Assembly (NCBI RefSeq): GCF_003171515.1
Contig: NC_089397.1
Span: 62,001-126,000 of the forward strand
DNA: 64,000 bases
Source of the DNA: Pyrenophora tritici-repentis
Lineage: Eukaryota; Ascomycota; Dothideomycetes; Pleosporales; Pleosporaceae
Direction: 5' to 3'
Below are positions 31,838 through 45,358 of the stretch, one piece after another (the first letter of the stretch is position 1; every line of letters starts with the position of its first letter). The translations under genes were made by a program, and so were the position numbers. The notes under the pieces are model-generated. The model searched no databases. It saw only the letters and a list, made by a program, of their open reading frames with translations, and was not told where the DNA came from.

Positions 31838-34323
31838 CTATTTGGCAAAGTGCAAATCATACCCCAACCACTTCCTCATCTGAACCTGACTAATACTCAA
31901 GCCCGGACTACCATACGTAAGCGGGGCAAAGAACAAAAAGCACCAAAGCACGGCTGCAAGAATAACACCGCACGCAATCCAACTGCCCATCAGACTAGAC
32001 GAAGCGACGCGTTCACGAACAGGGCGGGAGCGAGTGCGGCGGTGACCTTTAACAGCGCCGGGGGTTTCCGGGTCCTGGGGCTCGATGCAAAAGACGAATT
32101 CGACGAGGGCGCCCGTGACGAGGCAGGAGGCGAGGTGGGCGGGGAGGTAGTGGTGGAGGAAGAGTTGGCGGCCCATGATGTAAAAGGGAATGTAGTGGGC
32201 TGCCCAGGTGAGGAAGAAGAAGCCGGTGGAGTTGTATAAGCGGGAGCGGGTGCCTGTTTTGAAAAAGGTTAGAACTTTGTTTTCGAATGCGAGGGCCATG
32301 AAGAGGTTGAAGAAGCCGGGTTTGGTTTGGTAGGAAAATTGGGACTTACGGTCGTCGAGGGCGTCCATGCCGCGGCGGAGCGCGAGTTGGTCGGCGCCGA
32401 TGATGCCGGCGAAGACGGCGAGGAGCGAGGATGCGAGCCACCATCCTAGTGGGTTACCGAGGAAATAGATTTGTTCGCGCGTGTCGTTGTGCGTCCAGAA
32501 GGAGACACCGCGGAGGAGGAAGGGCCAGGATATGGGCTGGGAAGCATAGGGATGCGAGCTGGTCAAGGCGTTGTTGTGGTAGAACATGGCGCGTTGGAGT
32601 TCGACCCACTTCCTCAGGAAGCCGAGATGCTTGACTTTCTTGGGCTCCTTCTTGTTGCGTACGTCCTCCACAGGCAGAGACGGGATGTCGTCAACATACC
32701 AGATGTTGCTGGATGCTTGGACAGCCTTGTTGCCGTTGATCTCAGCCTGCTTGTAGGCCCAATCTGGGAGAGGCTTGGTATGAGTCCACATGGCAACCTT
32801 TGTGGCCACGTGAACAAGCTTGAAGTGAGTTGACATGGTAGTGAAATCGCCCTTGCCCTTGTCTACTTTGATTTCAAACAGAGTATCATTGTAACGTGCA
32901 CCAGAAGCTTCATCCTTGGTTACTGTAGTGAACTCTTGGTTGGTGGGGTAGTGAGGAGATGCAACGTCGTGTGTCAAGAGAATGGTGTCGGTGATCAAAT
33001 GGCGGAGACGGATTACATCGCCGACCTTGACGCGCTGGCCCTCTTCACTCGGCAAAGCCTTGTGCGGGAGGACCTGCCAGTGGTTGTTGGTATCGTTGTG
33101 GGGGTATCCAGTAACCTGCTGTCCCTGCGAAGAAACACGTCCATCGTCGTATCGGAGCGGGTAGCGGTCAGGGTGGCTGTGAAGGTAGACCTTGGTCTCC
33201 TTGTGGCGAATGGTAATGGAATCGTAGTAGTTGATACCAACAGACTGTAGACTCATGACGTTGTCGCTCAGAGTCTCCTGGAACTCCGGGGTCATGAAGT
33301 CGTCGCCTGGTCCAGAGCGGGTGAGAATGGTAAAGTGAACCTGGAACCAGAAAAGGTACAGGAAAAAGGGAACAATGACCAGACCGACAGCGCGGGCAGC
33401 AAAGTGCTTGCCGAATTCAGCAAGAGTCAAGGCGCCCTGGCGACGGTTGACGTCCATCAAGTCCCACAAGTCAATCATGACCGGAACACCAATGGAGAAG
33501 AAAGTGAAGACACCGACGTATTTGATGGAGATGACGCAGCTCAGGCTGATGCCCGTGAGAAGCAGCCACTTCCACCATTTCGCACCAAAAGAAGCGTGTC
33601 GCTCTTTGTAAAAGCGAATGTATGACAAGACGGAGAGAGCCATGAAGAAGATGAGCGAAGCGTCGAGCAGTATAAGGCGCGTCTGGCCAATGTGGGCGTT
33701 GTCGAACAGCATCAGACCAGCGGCGGTGATGCAGGCAGGTAGCGAGTATCCAGACTCCCACATGATCATGAAGACGATCGGAACCGTGAGAGCGCCGAGC
33801 GAGGCGGGCATGGCGCGGTAGGCGACATATGGGACCTTGTTGGTGATGTAGGAATCGCCAATGCTCTCAAACAAGAAATCGCCCTTGTATCCGACGAGCC
33901 AGCCCGCGAAGGCGAAGAGGAGCTTTCCAAAGGGAGGATGGACATCGAAAAAGTACGTTCGTTGGAGGTAGTACGAAGCAAACTGAACACTCAATTAGCC
34001 ACCTGGTCAAACGCAACACAATTCCATATAGCGCATATGCCCACCTTTCCAAAGTGCACCTCGTCGAAGACAACCTGGTCAGGGTGTCTGATGCCCCAGA
34101 AGCGCGTAATGAAAGCCAGAACCGTCATGACAGCAATGGCAAGCTTGTAATCCCATTCACCACTCTGCTGGGCCGCCTTGTACGGCTTAACCTTGTCCAT
34201 GGCCGGCTTCACCTTTTCAACCACATTGGCGACCTTCTCCGACAAGGCGTCTGGGTTGGGTGAGACGGGGCGCTTCTTGTCCTTGCCTGTTCGCTGGCGC
34301 AGGGTGCCAGGAGGGGAGGACAT
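31838..34323 (-). CDS. PMT4: Protein O-mannosyltransferase, PMT4 family
   Basis: ER multi-pass enzyme that transfers mannose from dolichol-phosphate-mannose to Ser/Thr of secretory proteins. Three exons: 34323-34045, 33982-32350 and 32253-31838 (introns 62 and 96 nt), giving 775 aa. The catalytic loop 1 region includes FDEVHFGKFASYYLQRTYFF and DVHPPFGKLLF, with the acidic D/E pair of PMTs. Hydrophobic segments follow. The central lumenal MIR domain contains YLHSHPDRYPLRYDDGR and QQVTGYPHNDTNNHWQ. The PMT4 subfamily is chosen from SSQGQQVTGYPHNDTNN and SHPYASQPISWPFLLRGVSFW. Intron 2 has a perfect GTAAGT donor yet is a multiple of three and open throughout, so its retention would insert 32 residues. 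Removing it restores DDRTRSRLYNSTGFFF. Confidence 0.9.
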
Positions 34324-35351
34324 GATGGGCTAAAAAAAAGTCGATGAGAGCGACAAAAGGAATCAAAGATGAAGGAAGAAAAAGCGAAAAAGAGAGTTGG
34401 AGGATTGACCCGGCTCTTAGAGACACGACACACCTAATCGCGAGTTCAGGGTCCGCCTCGACCAGGCCGTAATGGGATTTTCGCTTGCCGGACATGATCC
34501 CTGCAACCGGACGTCATTGGTCGTTGTCGGCAACAGGGGGTCCGAGAGTGAAAGCTGTCCTATTAATAACAGTACCGGTAGAGTGTAGAGTAGTCTTCCT
34601 ACATCTTTCTTTCCACGTCTTAGCCTAGAAATCCGTAGGAAATGGAAGACTCCGTATCCATGAATATTCACCCCTCATAGATACCTCTCTCCAACCTTGG
34701 GTTTCGTCACATGTTGCGACGACAGAGTCAAGTGCTTCTTTCCATCAAACATGTTCCCCTATCAGCTCTCATACACAACACATCAAATCCAAAAAACAAT
34801 CCCATCCCAGTTACCCACGCACGTTAGCATATCTCCCCAACCGCAGAGGCGCCCTCTCAGTCATCGACCAAACACTCGTCGGCTGCTGATAGAAATCCCG
34901 CTTAATAATCTTCGCTTCTTCTTCTTCTAGCGATAATATTAGTATAGAAACATTATCCTCGTCAATTCTTAACAGATAATATACTGAAAAACTATTGGAA
35001 CAAGGTCCCACTAGTAGTATGACTACCATGAATAACCGAGTGGGAGGAGGGACAAGGCGGGGTGGCTGCAACGTATTGTATTGACTATCGTGTTGAGTGT
35101 CACCAACACAGGCTGTTGTGGTGGGTGCTATTGCCCACCGGGCAGTGCCTGCCATACCAGCATATCATGTGACTCCCAAGCACCTTCTACCCTGGACTGA
35201 ACTCAGATATTCTCAACAGTTTTGCTGAATTTCTTCCTTCCTCCCAACCCATTCATTCAGCTCATGTACATAAAATACAAAAAACCCAAACCAACCCGTC
35301 ATCTGTGCAAAATTTCCCTTTTGTCTTGCCCCCTCCCCAAACAACTTCTCT
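34324..35351. other. Intergenic between PMT4 and SDH1, possible small exon
   Basis: The PMT4 promoter/5' UTR lies at the left (an upstream ATG at 34495 opens a short frame MSGKRKSHYGLVEADPEL). At 34811-35155, minus strand, a 114-codon frame ends with a protein-like stretch (KRDFYQQPTSVWSMTERAPL) directly after an intron-like end (TACTAATATTATCGCTAG at about 34929-34946). I cannot assemble a convincing gene, so this is flagged and not called. Confidence 0.35.
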
Positions 35352-37565
35352 CTAGTAGGTACGCTTGAACGGTGGCACAGCCTTGCACTCAGCCTCGTCC
35401 AAAGTGTGGCCAACAACGCTCCTGTAACCCAACTCAGTCTTGCCGTGTGGCTGCTTCTGCCACGACAGCGTGTGCTTCATCCACTTTTCGTCGTCACGGT
35501 CGGGGAAGTCCTCACGGGCGTGAGCGCCTCTCGACTCCTTGCGGTTGGCGGCAGATTCGGCGGTTTGAACAGCGCAGGTGAGCAGGTTCCTTAGCTCAAG
35601 CGTCTCGACGAGGTCGGAATTCCAGATCATGCTGCGGTCCTTGATGCCGACATTGGCAAAATCGGCGTCGACATCGTGGATCTTCTTGACACCCTCGTCG
35701 AGCGATTGTTGTGTGCGGAAGACGGCGACATCTGTCTGCATGACCTTTTGCATCTGGAGACGGATCTCGGCGGTCGACTTGGCACCGTCCGAGTTGCGGA
35801 TCTTGTCGAGGACGGCGATTGAGTCGGCACCGGCATCGGCTTGGACGGGGTCGGCGGTCTGACCGGGGCTGAAGTTGTCGCGGATAGTGTGGGAGACAGC
35901 ACGGCCAAAGACGACGAGATCCAGGAGAGAGTTGGCACCAAGACGGTTGGCACCGTGGACGGAGACGGAAGCAGCTTCACCGCAAGCGAACAGACCTGGA
36001 ACGACCTGGTCGTTACCCTGTGCGTCCTGTGTTATGACCTCACCAGTGTACTTGGTGGGGATACCACCCATGTTGTAGTGGACAGTGGGCAGGACGGGGA
36101 TGGGCTGCTTTGTGACATCGACACCAGCGAAAATGGCAGCAGTCTCGGAGATACCAGGCAGACGCTCGTGGAGGACCTCAGCGGGCAGATGGCTTAGCTG
36201 CAGGTAGATGTGGTCCTTCTCAGGACCGACACCGCGGCCTTCACGGATTTCCAGAGTCATTGATCGGGAGACGACATCGCGGGAAGCAAGATCCTTGGCG
36301 GTTGGCGCATAACGCTCCATGAATCGCTCACCCTCGGAGTTGAGCAGATAACCTCCCTCTCCACGGGATCCCTCAGTGATCAAGCAGCCAGCACCATAGA
36401 TACCCGTGGGGTGGAACTGGACAAACTCCAAATCTTGGTTGGGGAGTCCAGCACGTGCTACCATGGCCATACCGTCACCAGTGCAGGTGTGGGCGGATGT
36501 GCAGCTGAAGTAGGCACGTCCGTAACCTCCAGTGGCCAGAACGGTGTTCTTTGCAATGAATCGGTGAATGGTTCCATCCTCCTGGTTGTAGGCAACGACA
36601 CCCTTGCAGACACCGTCTTCCATGATCAAATCGGTAGCGAAGAACTCGATGAAGTACTTGGTGTTGTGTCGTAGAGATTGTCCGTAGAGAGTGTGGAGGA
36701 GAGCGTGGCCAGTTCTGTCAGCGGCAGCACAGCATCGGTATGCCTGTCCACCCTTTCCATACTTTTGCGATTGTCCACCGAAAGCACGTTGGTAACTGCG
36801 ACATTGTCAATATGGTGTGACGCGGGGTACATGCGGGAGACACACATTTTACCATCATCAGTTCTTGAGAATGGGCAGCCGTAGTTCTCGAGCTCAATGA
36901 CGGACTGGGGCGCCTCTCTTGTCATGTAGTGGATAGCGTCCTGGTCACCAAGCCAATCTGAGCCCTTGACGGTATCATACATGTGCCATCTCCAGTCGTC
37001 CTCGTGCATGCTAAGATAGCTGTCAGCCTTGTCCTCGAATTCCTCTAACGATGAAACCTACTTTCCGAGCGCAGCATTAATACCACCCTGTGCGGCTACA
37101 GTGTGTGACCGAGTGGGGAAGAGCTTCGATATACAGGCCGTGTTGAAACCAGCTTCAGCAAGACCAAAGGCCGCTCGCAGACCAGCGCCTCCAGCGCCAA
37201 CGACAATGGCATCGTATTCGTGGTCAATGACGGGGTATTTACTCGAAATGAAGCCCGACACTTCCTTTGCCCGCAGGTTTTCGGTAGCGAATATGCGTCG
37301 CGCAGGACGGGTTGAAGAGAAAGCTCGGGCAGTTGGGCGGAAACTCTTCGCGAGCTGTTGCGGTACATGTTAGCCATTGAACAGGTGAAAAACGTCGACG
37401 TTCAACATGCGCATGCGACACTCTGCCAACGCCATGTCCATGTGGGATGTGGCACACGCCTCGATGCGGCATATAGTGTATACATGGCCGTAGTCGATTG
37501 CGCATGGTCAGAGACAAACTCACCTGGCTTGCAAGCTGCGTACGACGCATCCTAAGGCAACTCAT
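35352..37565 (-). CDS. SDH1: Succinate dehydrogenase flavoprotein subunit
   Basis: Catalytic subunit of mitochondrial complex II; oxidises succinate to fumarate with covalently bound FAD. Four exons: 37565-37524, 37354-37062, 37010-36846 and 36795-35352 (introns 169, 51 and 50 nt), giving 647 aa. The mitochondrial presequence spans the first intron ([14 protein letters not shown] joined to [20 protein letters not shown]). The FAD dinucleotide fold is [17 protein letters not shown] and the flavin-linking His is in [16 protein letters not shown]. Further blocks are [36 protein letters not shown] and [18 protein letters not shown] ([14 protein letters not shown]). The C-terminus [15 protein letters not shown] is typical. 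The splice at 36845-36796 is needed to obtain [15 protein letters not shown]. Confidence 0.97.
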
Positions 37566-38590
37566 TTTGGCGGTGGCCGAAGAGTGGAGAGTAGACGGGA
37601 ATGCAAGAGGTCTGGTGGGTTCGATGTTGTAGGTCGATGATGGCGTTGCGCCCTACTTCAATGTTACAAACTAAATCTCACTGCCGTTGATTGGATCGGT
37701 AGGCCTCGGCTTCATCGCCTGCCCTTCATCCCGGCTTTTCTTCTTGAGCGCGACATGTGGACGCCTCTTTGCCTCTACATCTGAGTCGTGATCAAATGCA
37801 TTGCACTAGTACGCTATTTTATACATTGCCTCTTCATAGTCTACCTAAGCTCAAGCTGCAAGGTTGATGATGAGTACCATCGGGATACGGGCTTCCCACA
37901 CCGGACAACCTTTGCTCGATATTCAGACCTGAGACGCGAGTGAGTGCGAGTCGTTCCAGTGTTACATCTGCCGAAGCACATGACCGGTCCGGCCTTCTGC
38001 CTTCCTCCACGTATATCGTCTGGTCTGGTCCCTGGAGTGTCATCCCACAAGTGTCGCCGCTGGCGCTAGATCTAGAGCCTCATTCGTCGTCGTCATAGAC
38101 GTTCCCATACGATCATATGGCTCGTCCATCATTACCCCCGGTCACACTTTCGGCCCGTGATAGCCTTTCTGCTGAACATATAGCCGTCCTGAACACCGAC
38201 CTTGGTCACAAGAGCCCAAGCTATGTTTTATCATTTTCATGAGACATATCAAAGCTTGAATTCAATCTTCTCTTCCGACACCACCTTGTCATATGAACTA
38301 ACTTGGTTCCGTCTGAACACTCTGACACGCCCTGCCTTCTCGCCTGTCGTAACATGACTCGCTGCGCACAGCAGACCTCCGGCCGTAATTCCACCGGCCA
38401 GATCCCACTAGCTCCAGCCACGCTAACAACATACACATCACGCATTCATCGCATTTGGATATGTATTGAATTGGGGAATCGTTGAATTTTTGTTCAATCG
38501 CTCATGACTGGCATCCATGTTATAGACCTATCCCGAGCGCCAAAGCCCATGTGAAGAAAGCATGCACTCCGTACCACCACCTCAAGCCCT
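37566..38590. other. Intergenic between SDH1 and RPL3
   Basis: Contains the SDH1 promoter and the RPL3 3' UTR. No motif-bearing open frame, RNA gene or repeat is visible in this 1-kb stretch. Confidence 0.4.
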
Positions 38591-40474
<1,884 letters not shown>

Positions 40475-42273
40475 ATGGTAGAAGCAGAAGGCAACCCCAC
40501 GACGTGGAAATTTACCCAGTATGTACCATCCCTCCCGCCAGCCATATCGGCCACTACTGCAAGCTCGGAACATATCGTGCCACGTTTGCGAGAGTGTCGA
40601 AGCACTCTGGGACCGCCACTGACTGAGATAGGTGCTTCGGCGACAAGGGCGATGTTGAAGACATAACCGAAGGTACGTATCTTTTTCTTAGCACACGCCC
40701 CCCTTGTACAGTCTATTAATACCTGCATGCAATTGCTGACAGCCAGCCCAGCCGATATCATCTCCACCGTCGAGTTCGACCAGACGGGTAACTACCTCGC
40801 AACTGGCGACAAGGGCGGCCGTGTAGTTTTGTTCGAGAGGAACGAAACGGTACGCTCCCCCACCAAGCCTCTTTTCTGGCGGCAATGCTGATCAGCCGCA
40901 GAAAAAAACCTGCGAATACAAGTTCCACACCGAGTTCCAATCGCACGAGCCAGAGTTCGACTACCTAAAGTCGCTCGAAATCGAAGAGAAGATCAACAAG
41001 ATCAAGTGGTGCCGCCGGCAAAACGCCTCACACTACCTCCTCTCCACAAACGACAAGACGATCAAGCTATGGAAGGTGTTTGAGAAGTCGCTCAAGGTGG
41101 TGGCGGAGAACAACCTATCACATGAGTTGACGCCAGGAGGTGGGGTTGCTGGTGGAGGCGGTCCTGTCAGGAACCCAAATGCTCAATTCCGCAGCGCCTC
41201 CGACCTGAAGCTTCCGCGCCTCACACATCACGACACTGTCGTCGCCGCAGTACCCCGAAAGACGTATGCAAATGCACACGCCTACCACATCAACAGCATA
41301 TCCGTCAACAGCGATGGGGAGACATTCATCAGCAGCGACGATCTGCGCATCAATCTCTGGAACCTCAACATCCAGGACCAGAGCTTCAACATTGTCGACA
41401 TCAAGCCCGCCAACATGGAGGAGCTTACCGAGGTCATTACAGCTGCCGAGTTCCACCCTATCAGCTGCAATTGGTTCATGTACGCAAGCTCCAAGGGCAC
41501 TATCAAGCTGGCCGATATGCGAGAGAGTGCGCTGTGCGACCAGCACGCGAAACGTAGGCTACCTCAGTTTCCCCCAGAAGTCGTCTACTAACATGCCCCT
41601 TTCAGAATTCGAACAAGAGGAAGACCCGTCTTCGCGGTCGTTCTTTTCTGAGATCATTTCATCCATTTCCGACGTACGATTTTCACACGACGGACGATAC
41701 ATCCTGTCACGCGACTATTTGACGGTCAAGATTTGGGATGTAAACATGGAGAAGACTCCGGTCAAGACGATTCCTATTCATGAGCACCTACGACCTAGGC
41801 TCTGTGACACGTACGAAAACGACAGCATTTTCGACAAGTTCGAGGTTGTCTTCTCCGGCGATGCCAAGAACGTCATGACTGGCAGCTACAACAACAACTT
41901 TATGATATATCCATCGGACAATGACAAGGATACCGAGGTTGTTCTTCAGGCCGATAAGTCTGCATTCAAGGCCAAGAAGGTCGGAATTCCCACGCCTATG
42001 AACTCATCCGCAAGCCCGACAGGTAGCAACACCAGCAAGAAGGGTGGCTCAAGAGCCGGAAGCCCCGCTGCAGGAGCCGTTGGGCAAGGGCAACGTATGA
42101 GGAAAGAGACCGACGCGGATCAGATCGACTTCAACAAGAAGATCCTACATATGAGCTGGCACCCATTCGAAGACAGCATTGCTATAGCAGCGACAAACAA
42201 CGTAAGTGACATCTGTATCTTAATCACGAGCCAAGCTAACAATATGCAGCTTTTTGTTTTCTCCGCATTGTAG
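40475..42273 (+). CDS. CDC55: PP2A regulatory subunit B (B55, Cdc55)
   Basis: WD40 regulatory subunit that directs protein phosphatase 2A to mitotic, morphogenetic and stress substrates. Six exons: 40475-40518, 40632-40672, 40752-40849, 40902-41553, 41606-42201 and 42250-42273, giving 484 aa. The first exons join to [20 protein letters not shown], a family hallmark. Then come [54 protein letters not shown] and [19 protein letters not shown], the last covering B55 WD repeats. The last exon is only 24 nt (LFVFSAL). Exon 3 has two AG acceptors nine bases apart (exon start 40743 or 40752), both in frame. A Ser/Gly-rich insert ([20 protein letters not shown]) lies in a late loop. Confidence 0.95.
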
Positions 42274-43017
42274 TGTAGCCTTCATTCACGATTATCGCCA
42301 TAGAACACTTGCAAACAGTAGTCTACACTTGTTGGGTTCTTGGCCATCCTTACTTCCATGTTCATTTCAGTGTTGGCAGCAGCCTGCCAGGTGGCGCTAG
42401 GATGATAGAACAGGAGCATTCATGGCGAAACGGGGCGAGAATGCCGGTGATGGATGTCGCAATGCGGGTTACGCCAAATAGCCGCAGAGCAGTGTAGATT
42501 GCAACACCAAGATAATGACTCTGAATGGTGCAGAGAAATAACAAAAGAAATCATAATCAATGACTGTTGGCGTGATGCTTGTGATGGTCGGCAATTGGCC
42601 TTGCATACGACATATCGGCAGAAGTCTGGTCCCTGGGTTCTGGAAACATGCTTCTTTGGGTAAGACTACGATTCGACGTTAGCGTCCGTGAGGCTCTCAT
42701 CACACCCTAGACCTCCACGTTGCGTCTCGCATTACCTCGAGTGCTTTCATCGACTTTCGCAATCCAGCAGCAATGCTAATTTTTTAGAGGGAGATTTAAC
42801 ACTATTGATTCAGTGTAAGTGCAGCTTTGGGTGGCAATTGTGTGACGGGTGCATTTTGGTTCAATACGTAGTTTGGCTTCGCACTTGCCAGCTTACCTCC
42901 GTCATCTGCCTTAACCACGTCGGGTATCTAACAATCATCAGCCCTGCATTCCTATTCGCTTCGACGTAAGAACGGCATCTTGTTATACAATACGTTTATC
43001 AACACTGCTTCGCCACC
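42274..43017. other. Intergenic between CDC55 and the transporter
   Basis: A 744-bp stretch containing a 3' UTR and a promoter. Open frames here are short and without motifs. Confidence 0.4.
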
Positions 43018-44219
43018 ATGGCTGTAATTGCGTCTGTTATCAGCAGCTTTTCGCTTATTTTTGGAGGGTGTTGCGCGAATGTAAGGATGCTGCATCATGT
43101 CTCTACAAAGCCTGCTAACGTCACAAGGTCTACTGTCTGGAAGCAATAGTAAAGTAAGAAGCAAGTTTTTTTTACGTCAATGCATCGACTAATGCAAGTC
43201 AGAAAAGAGCCAGACAGCGGTCTACTCATTACACTCTTCCAATTTGTCTTTACATGTCTCTCGACGTTGCACTACCAGTTTGACCCAAATGGCCGTTACT
43301 ATATGAGAAGTTCGCCAGTTCCATTCCGGAAGTGGTGCGTCAGCGCGGCATTGTTCTTTACGGTCAACATGATGAACAACTGGGCTTTTGCGTTTGACAT
43401 CTCCGTCCCGGTGCACATTATCCTTAGGAGTTTCGGTAGTGTGACGACCATGGCGGCTGGATGGCTTCGCGGGAAGCGATACACGCCTCTCCAGGTCTTC
43501 TCGGTGGCGATATTAACTGCCGGTGTCATGGTTTCCGCATGGGCAGATGCTCAATCAAAGGTACGACAAGTTTTCCAAACCGGGCCTTTACAAATTCTGA
43601 TGATGCCCAGGGGAAAAACATGAACACGTCGACCTCCGACACGTCCAACTCGTCGCTTCAAGCAGGCCTCGTAATCCTACTTGTCGCGCAGTTACTCTCA
43701 GCCTGGATGGGCGCCTACGTCGAAGACATCTACCGTGACCACGGCAAAGACTGGCAAGCCAACCTCTTCTACTCACACCTCCTCTCCATCCCCTTCTTCG
43801 CCGCCTTCGCCCCTGTCCTGACCTCGCAATTCGCCCGCCTCCGCGCCTCGCAGTCCTTTGAGATCCCGCCCAAAGTCGGCGCTGCCCTGCCCCCCATCAT
43901 CAACAGCCTCCTCGCTTCAACCTCGCAGCACGTGATTTTCCTCACCGCCAACGCGCTCACGCAGCTGCTGTGTATCACGGGTGTCAATATGCTTAGTGCG
44001 AATACGTCGGCGGTTACTGTGACGATAGTGTTGAATATCAGGAAGTTGGTGAGTTTTCTGTTGAGTATTTGGATCTTTGGGAATGTTATGACGGGTGCGA
44101 TGAAGGTTGGGGCGGCGATGGTGTTTGGAGCTGGGGCGTTATATGGGTGGGAGACGTCGTATAGGATTCCGCAGCAGAACAAGAGGGCGGGGGCTGTGGA
44201 GGGGAAGAAGGGTTTGTGA
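43018..44219 (+). CDS. YEA4: Nucleotide-sugar transporter, SLC35B/YEA4 type (UDP-GlcNAc-like)
   Basis: A multi-pass ER/Golgi transporter of the drug/metabolite transporter superfamily. Four exons: 43018-43080, 43128-43153, 43203-43560 and 43611-44219 (introns 47, 49 and 50 nt), giving 351 aa. The N-terminus MAVIASVISSFSLIFGGCCA is the first membrane helix. Next come EAIVKKEPDSGLLITLFQF, NNWAFAFDISVPVHIILRSF and VFSVAILTAGVMVSAWAD. The second half has WMGAYVEDIYRDHGKDWQAN, LLSIPFF, and NMLSANTSAVTVTIVLNIRK followed by FLLSIWIFGN. These match the SLC35B4/Yea4 pattern, whose yeast member moves UDP-N-acetylglucosamine for chitin synthesis. Substrate is inferred. A C-terminal Lys-rich tail (GAVEGKKGL) could act in ER retrieval. 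Confidence 0.88.
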
Positions 44220-44793
44220 GAGGGAAGTGCTGGGGCGATGTGGACTTGGGGGTAAGATAGATAGGTGTTTGTTGGGTTTGGAAGTGGAGAGTTGGTGGTG
44301 TATATTAATCATCAATATGATGCATACGTATACGTTGAGTATGCGAGTCTCGGAGTCTGACATGGTCTGTTCCTGGTTTGTCCGATCCCTCTCTCTCCTT
44401 CATTCATGTTTTTTTGTCAAGTTATCAAGGGGGGTTTTCTATGGCTCAAAGAGTTGACTCTGTATTTCGAAAGGCAGCCGCCTAGCAATCTAGACTGAAA
44501 TACCAAGACAAAAACATAAAGATCATAAAGGGGGGATCGAACGGTGGCTGGATCTGTAGATCCTCCGACCTCGGAATCGATGGGCGTTCGTGCTATCACC
44601 CACGATCCCGATCTTCACAGCGTTCGTAAGCCACTAACCACTGATACCTACACTCGAAAATTGAATACCGCGGGAATGAAGAGCCACACCGGATATAAGT
44701 CATCCGGTAGGTACCGGTACTCTTGTATCTCGATGATCAGCACAGTTGATGACCATAAATGTTAGTAAGCTCAGCACCCATGTATCATATACA
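44220..44793. other. Intergenic, left flank of the Copia insertion
   Basis: Holds the transporter 3' UTR. I tested 44521-44640 on the minus strand as a tRNA because of CGTTCGATCC, but the T-arm does not pair. Nothing else is seen up to the target-site duplication. Confidence 0.45.
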
Positions 44794-44798
44794 GTAGT

Positions 44799-44995
44799 TG
44801 TCGGCATACACACGGTGTGTCGCCTAATAAGGCCCAATGTACCGCCTCGATCCTACTTCGGCCCAACTCGGACCCAACGTTATGTATACCTTCGTAGCCC
44901 CCACATTCGTAGAATCATCATACACCAGAATACCAATACACAAGATTACCTTAGCTACTGTTATTCACCGTACGATCGTACAAGGCCTTCCAACA
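44799..44995 (+). repeat. 5' LTR of the Copia element
   Basis: 197 bp, starting TGTCGGCATACAC and ending CCTTCCAACA. No difference from the 3' LTR is seen by eye. It should carry the element's promoter; a clear TATA box is not evident. I do not recognise a primer binding site just downstream (44996 onward, CTGATCAGTGATTG). Confidence 0.95.
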
Positions 44996-45358
44996 CTGAT
45001 CAGTGATTGCACGGCAGTCACAGACAGTTAGGTTAAGAAGAGATAGATTCTTTACCCCGCGCGTTCCCTAGATTGCCTATATCAGCAAGGCGGAGTTATC
45101 TATGCTAAGCTCACTGTTAGCTATATCAGGCGTCGTTCGTGGCTAGCGACCGACCGTTACAGCCGTATCAGAAGCGTTCCAAGACGCCGTCTATACACGC
45201 GCCAACCGACCGGTTGAGATTTGACCCGTGTACAACCCACGACCACCGACGCATCTCTAGCGAACGCAGCTAGCGCAACAAGCGTCAACAAGAACACAAT
45301 AGCAGGAGAGAGAACATCATCGGAAAGAGCACCGGTAGCCAGGACACCGGCAGTAGGA

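Noticed and set aside
44521..44640. Possible tRNA on the minus strand (CGTTCGATCC resembles a B box)
   Set aside because: The five bases before TTCGATC (CACCG) do not pair with the five after it (CCCCC), and no acceptor or D-arm pairing is found.
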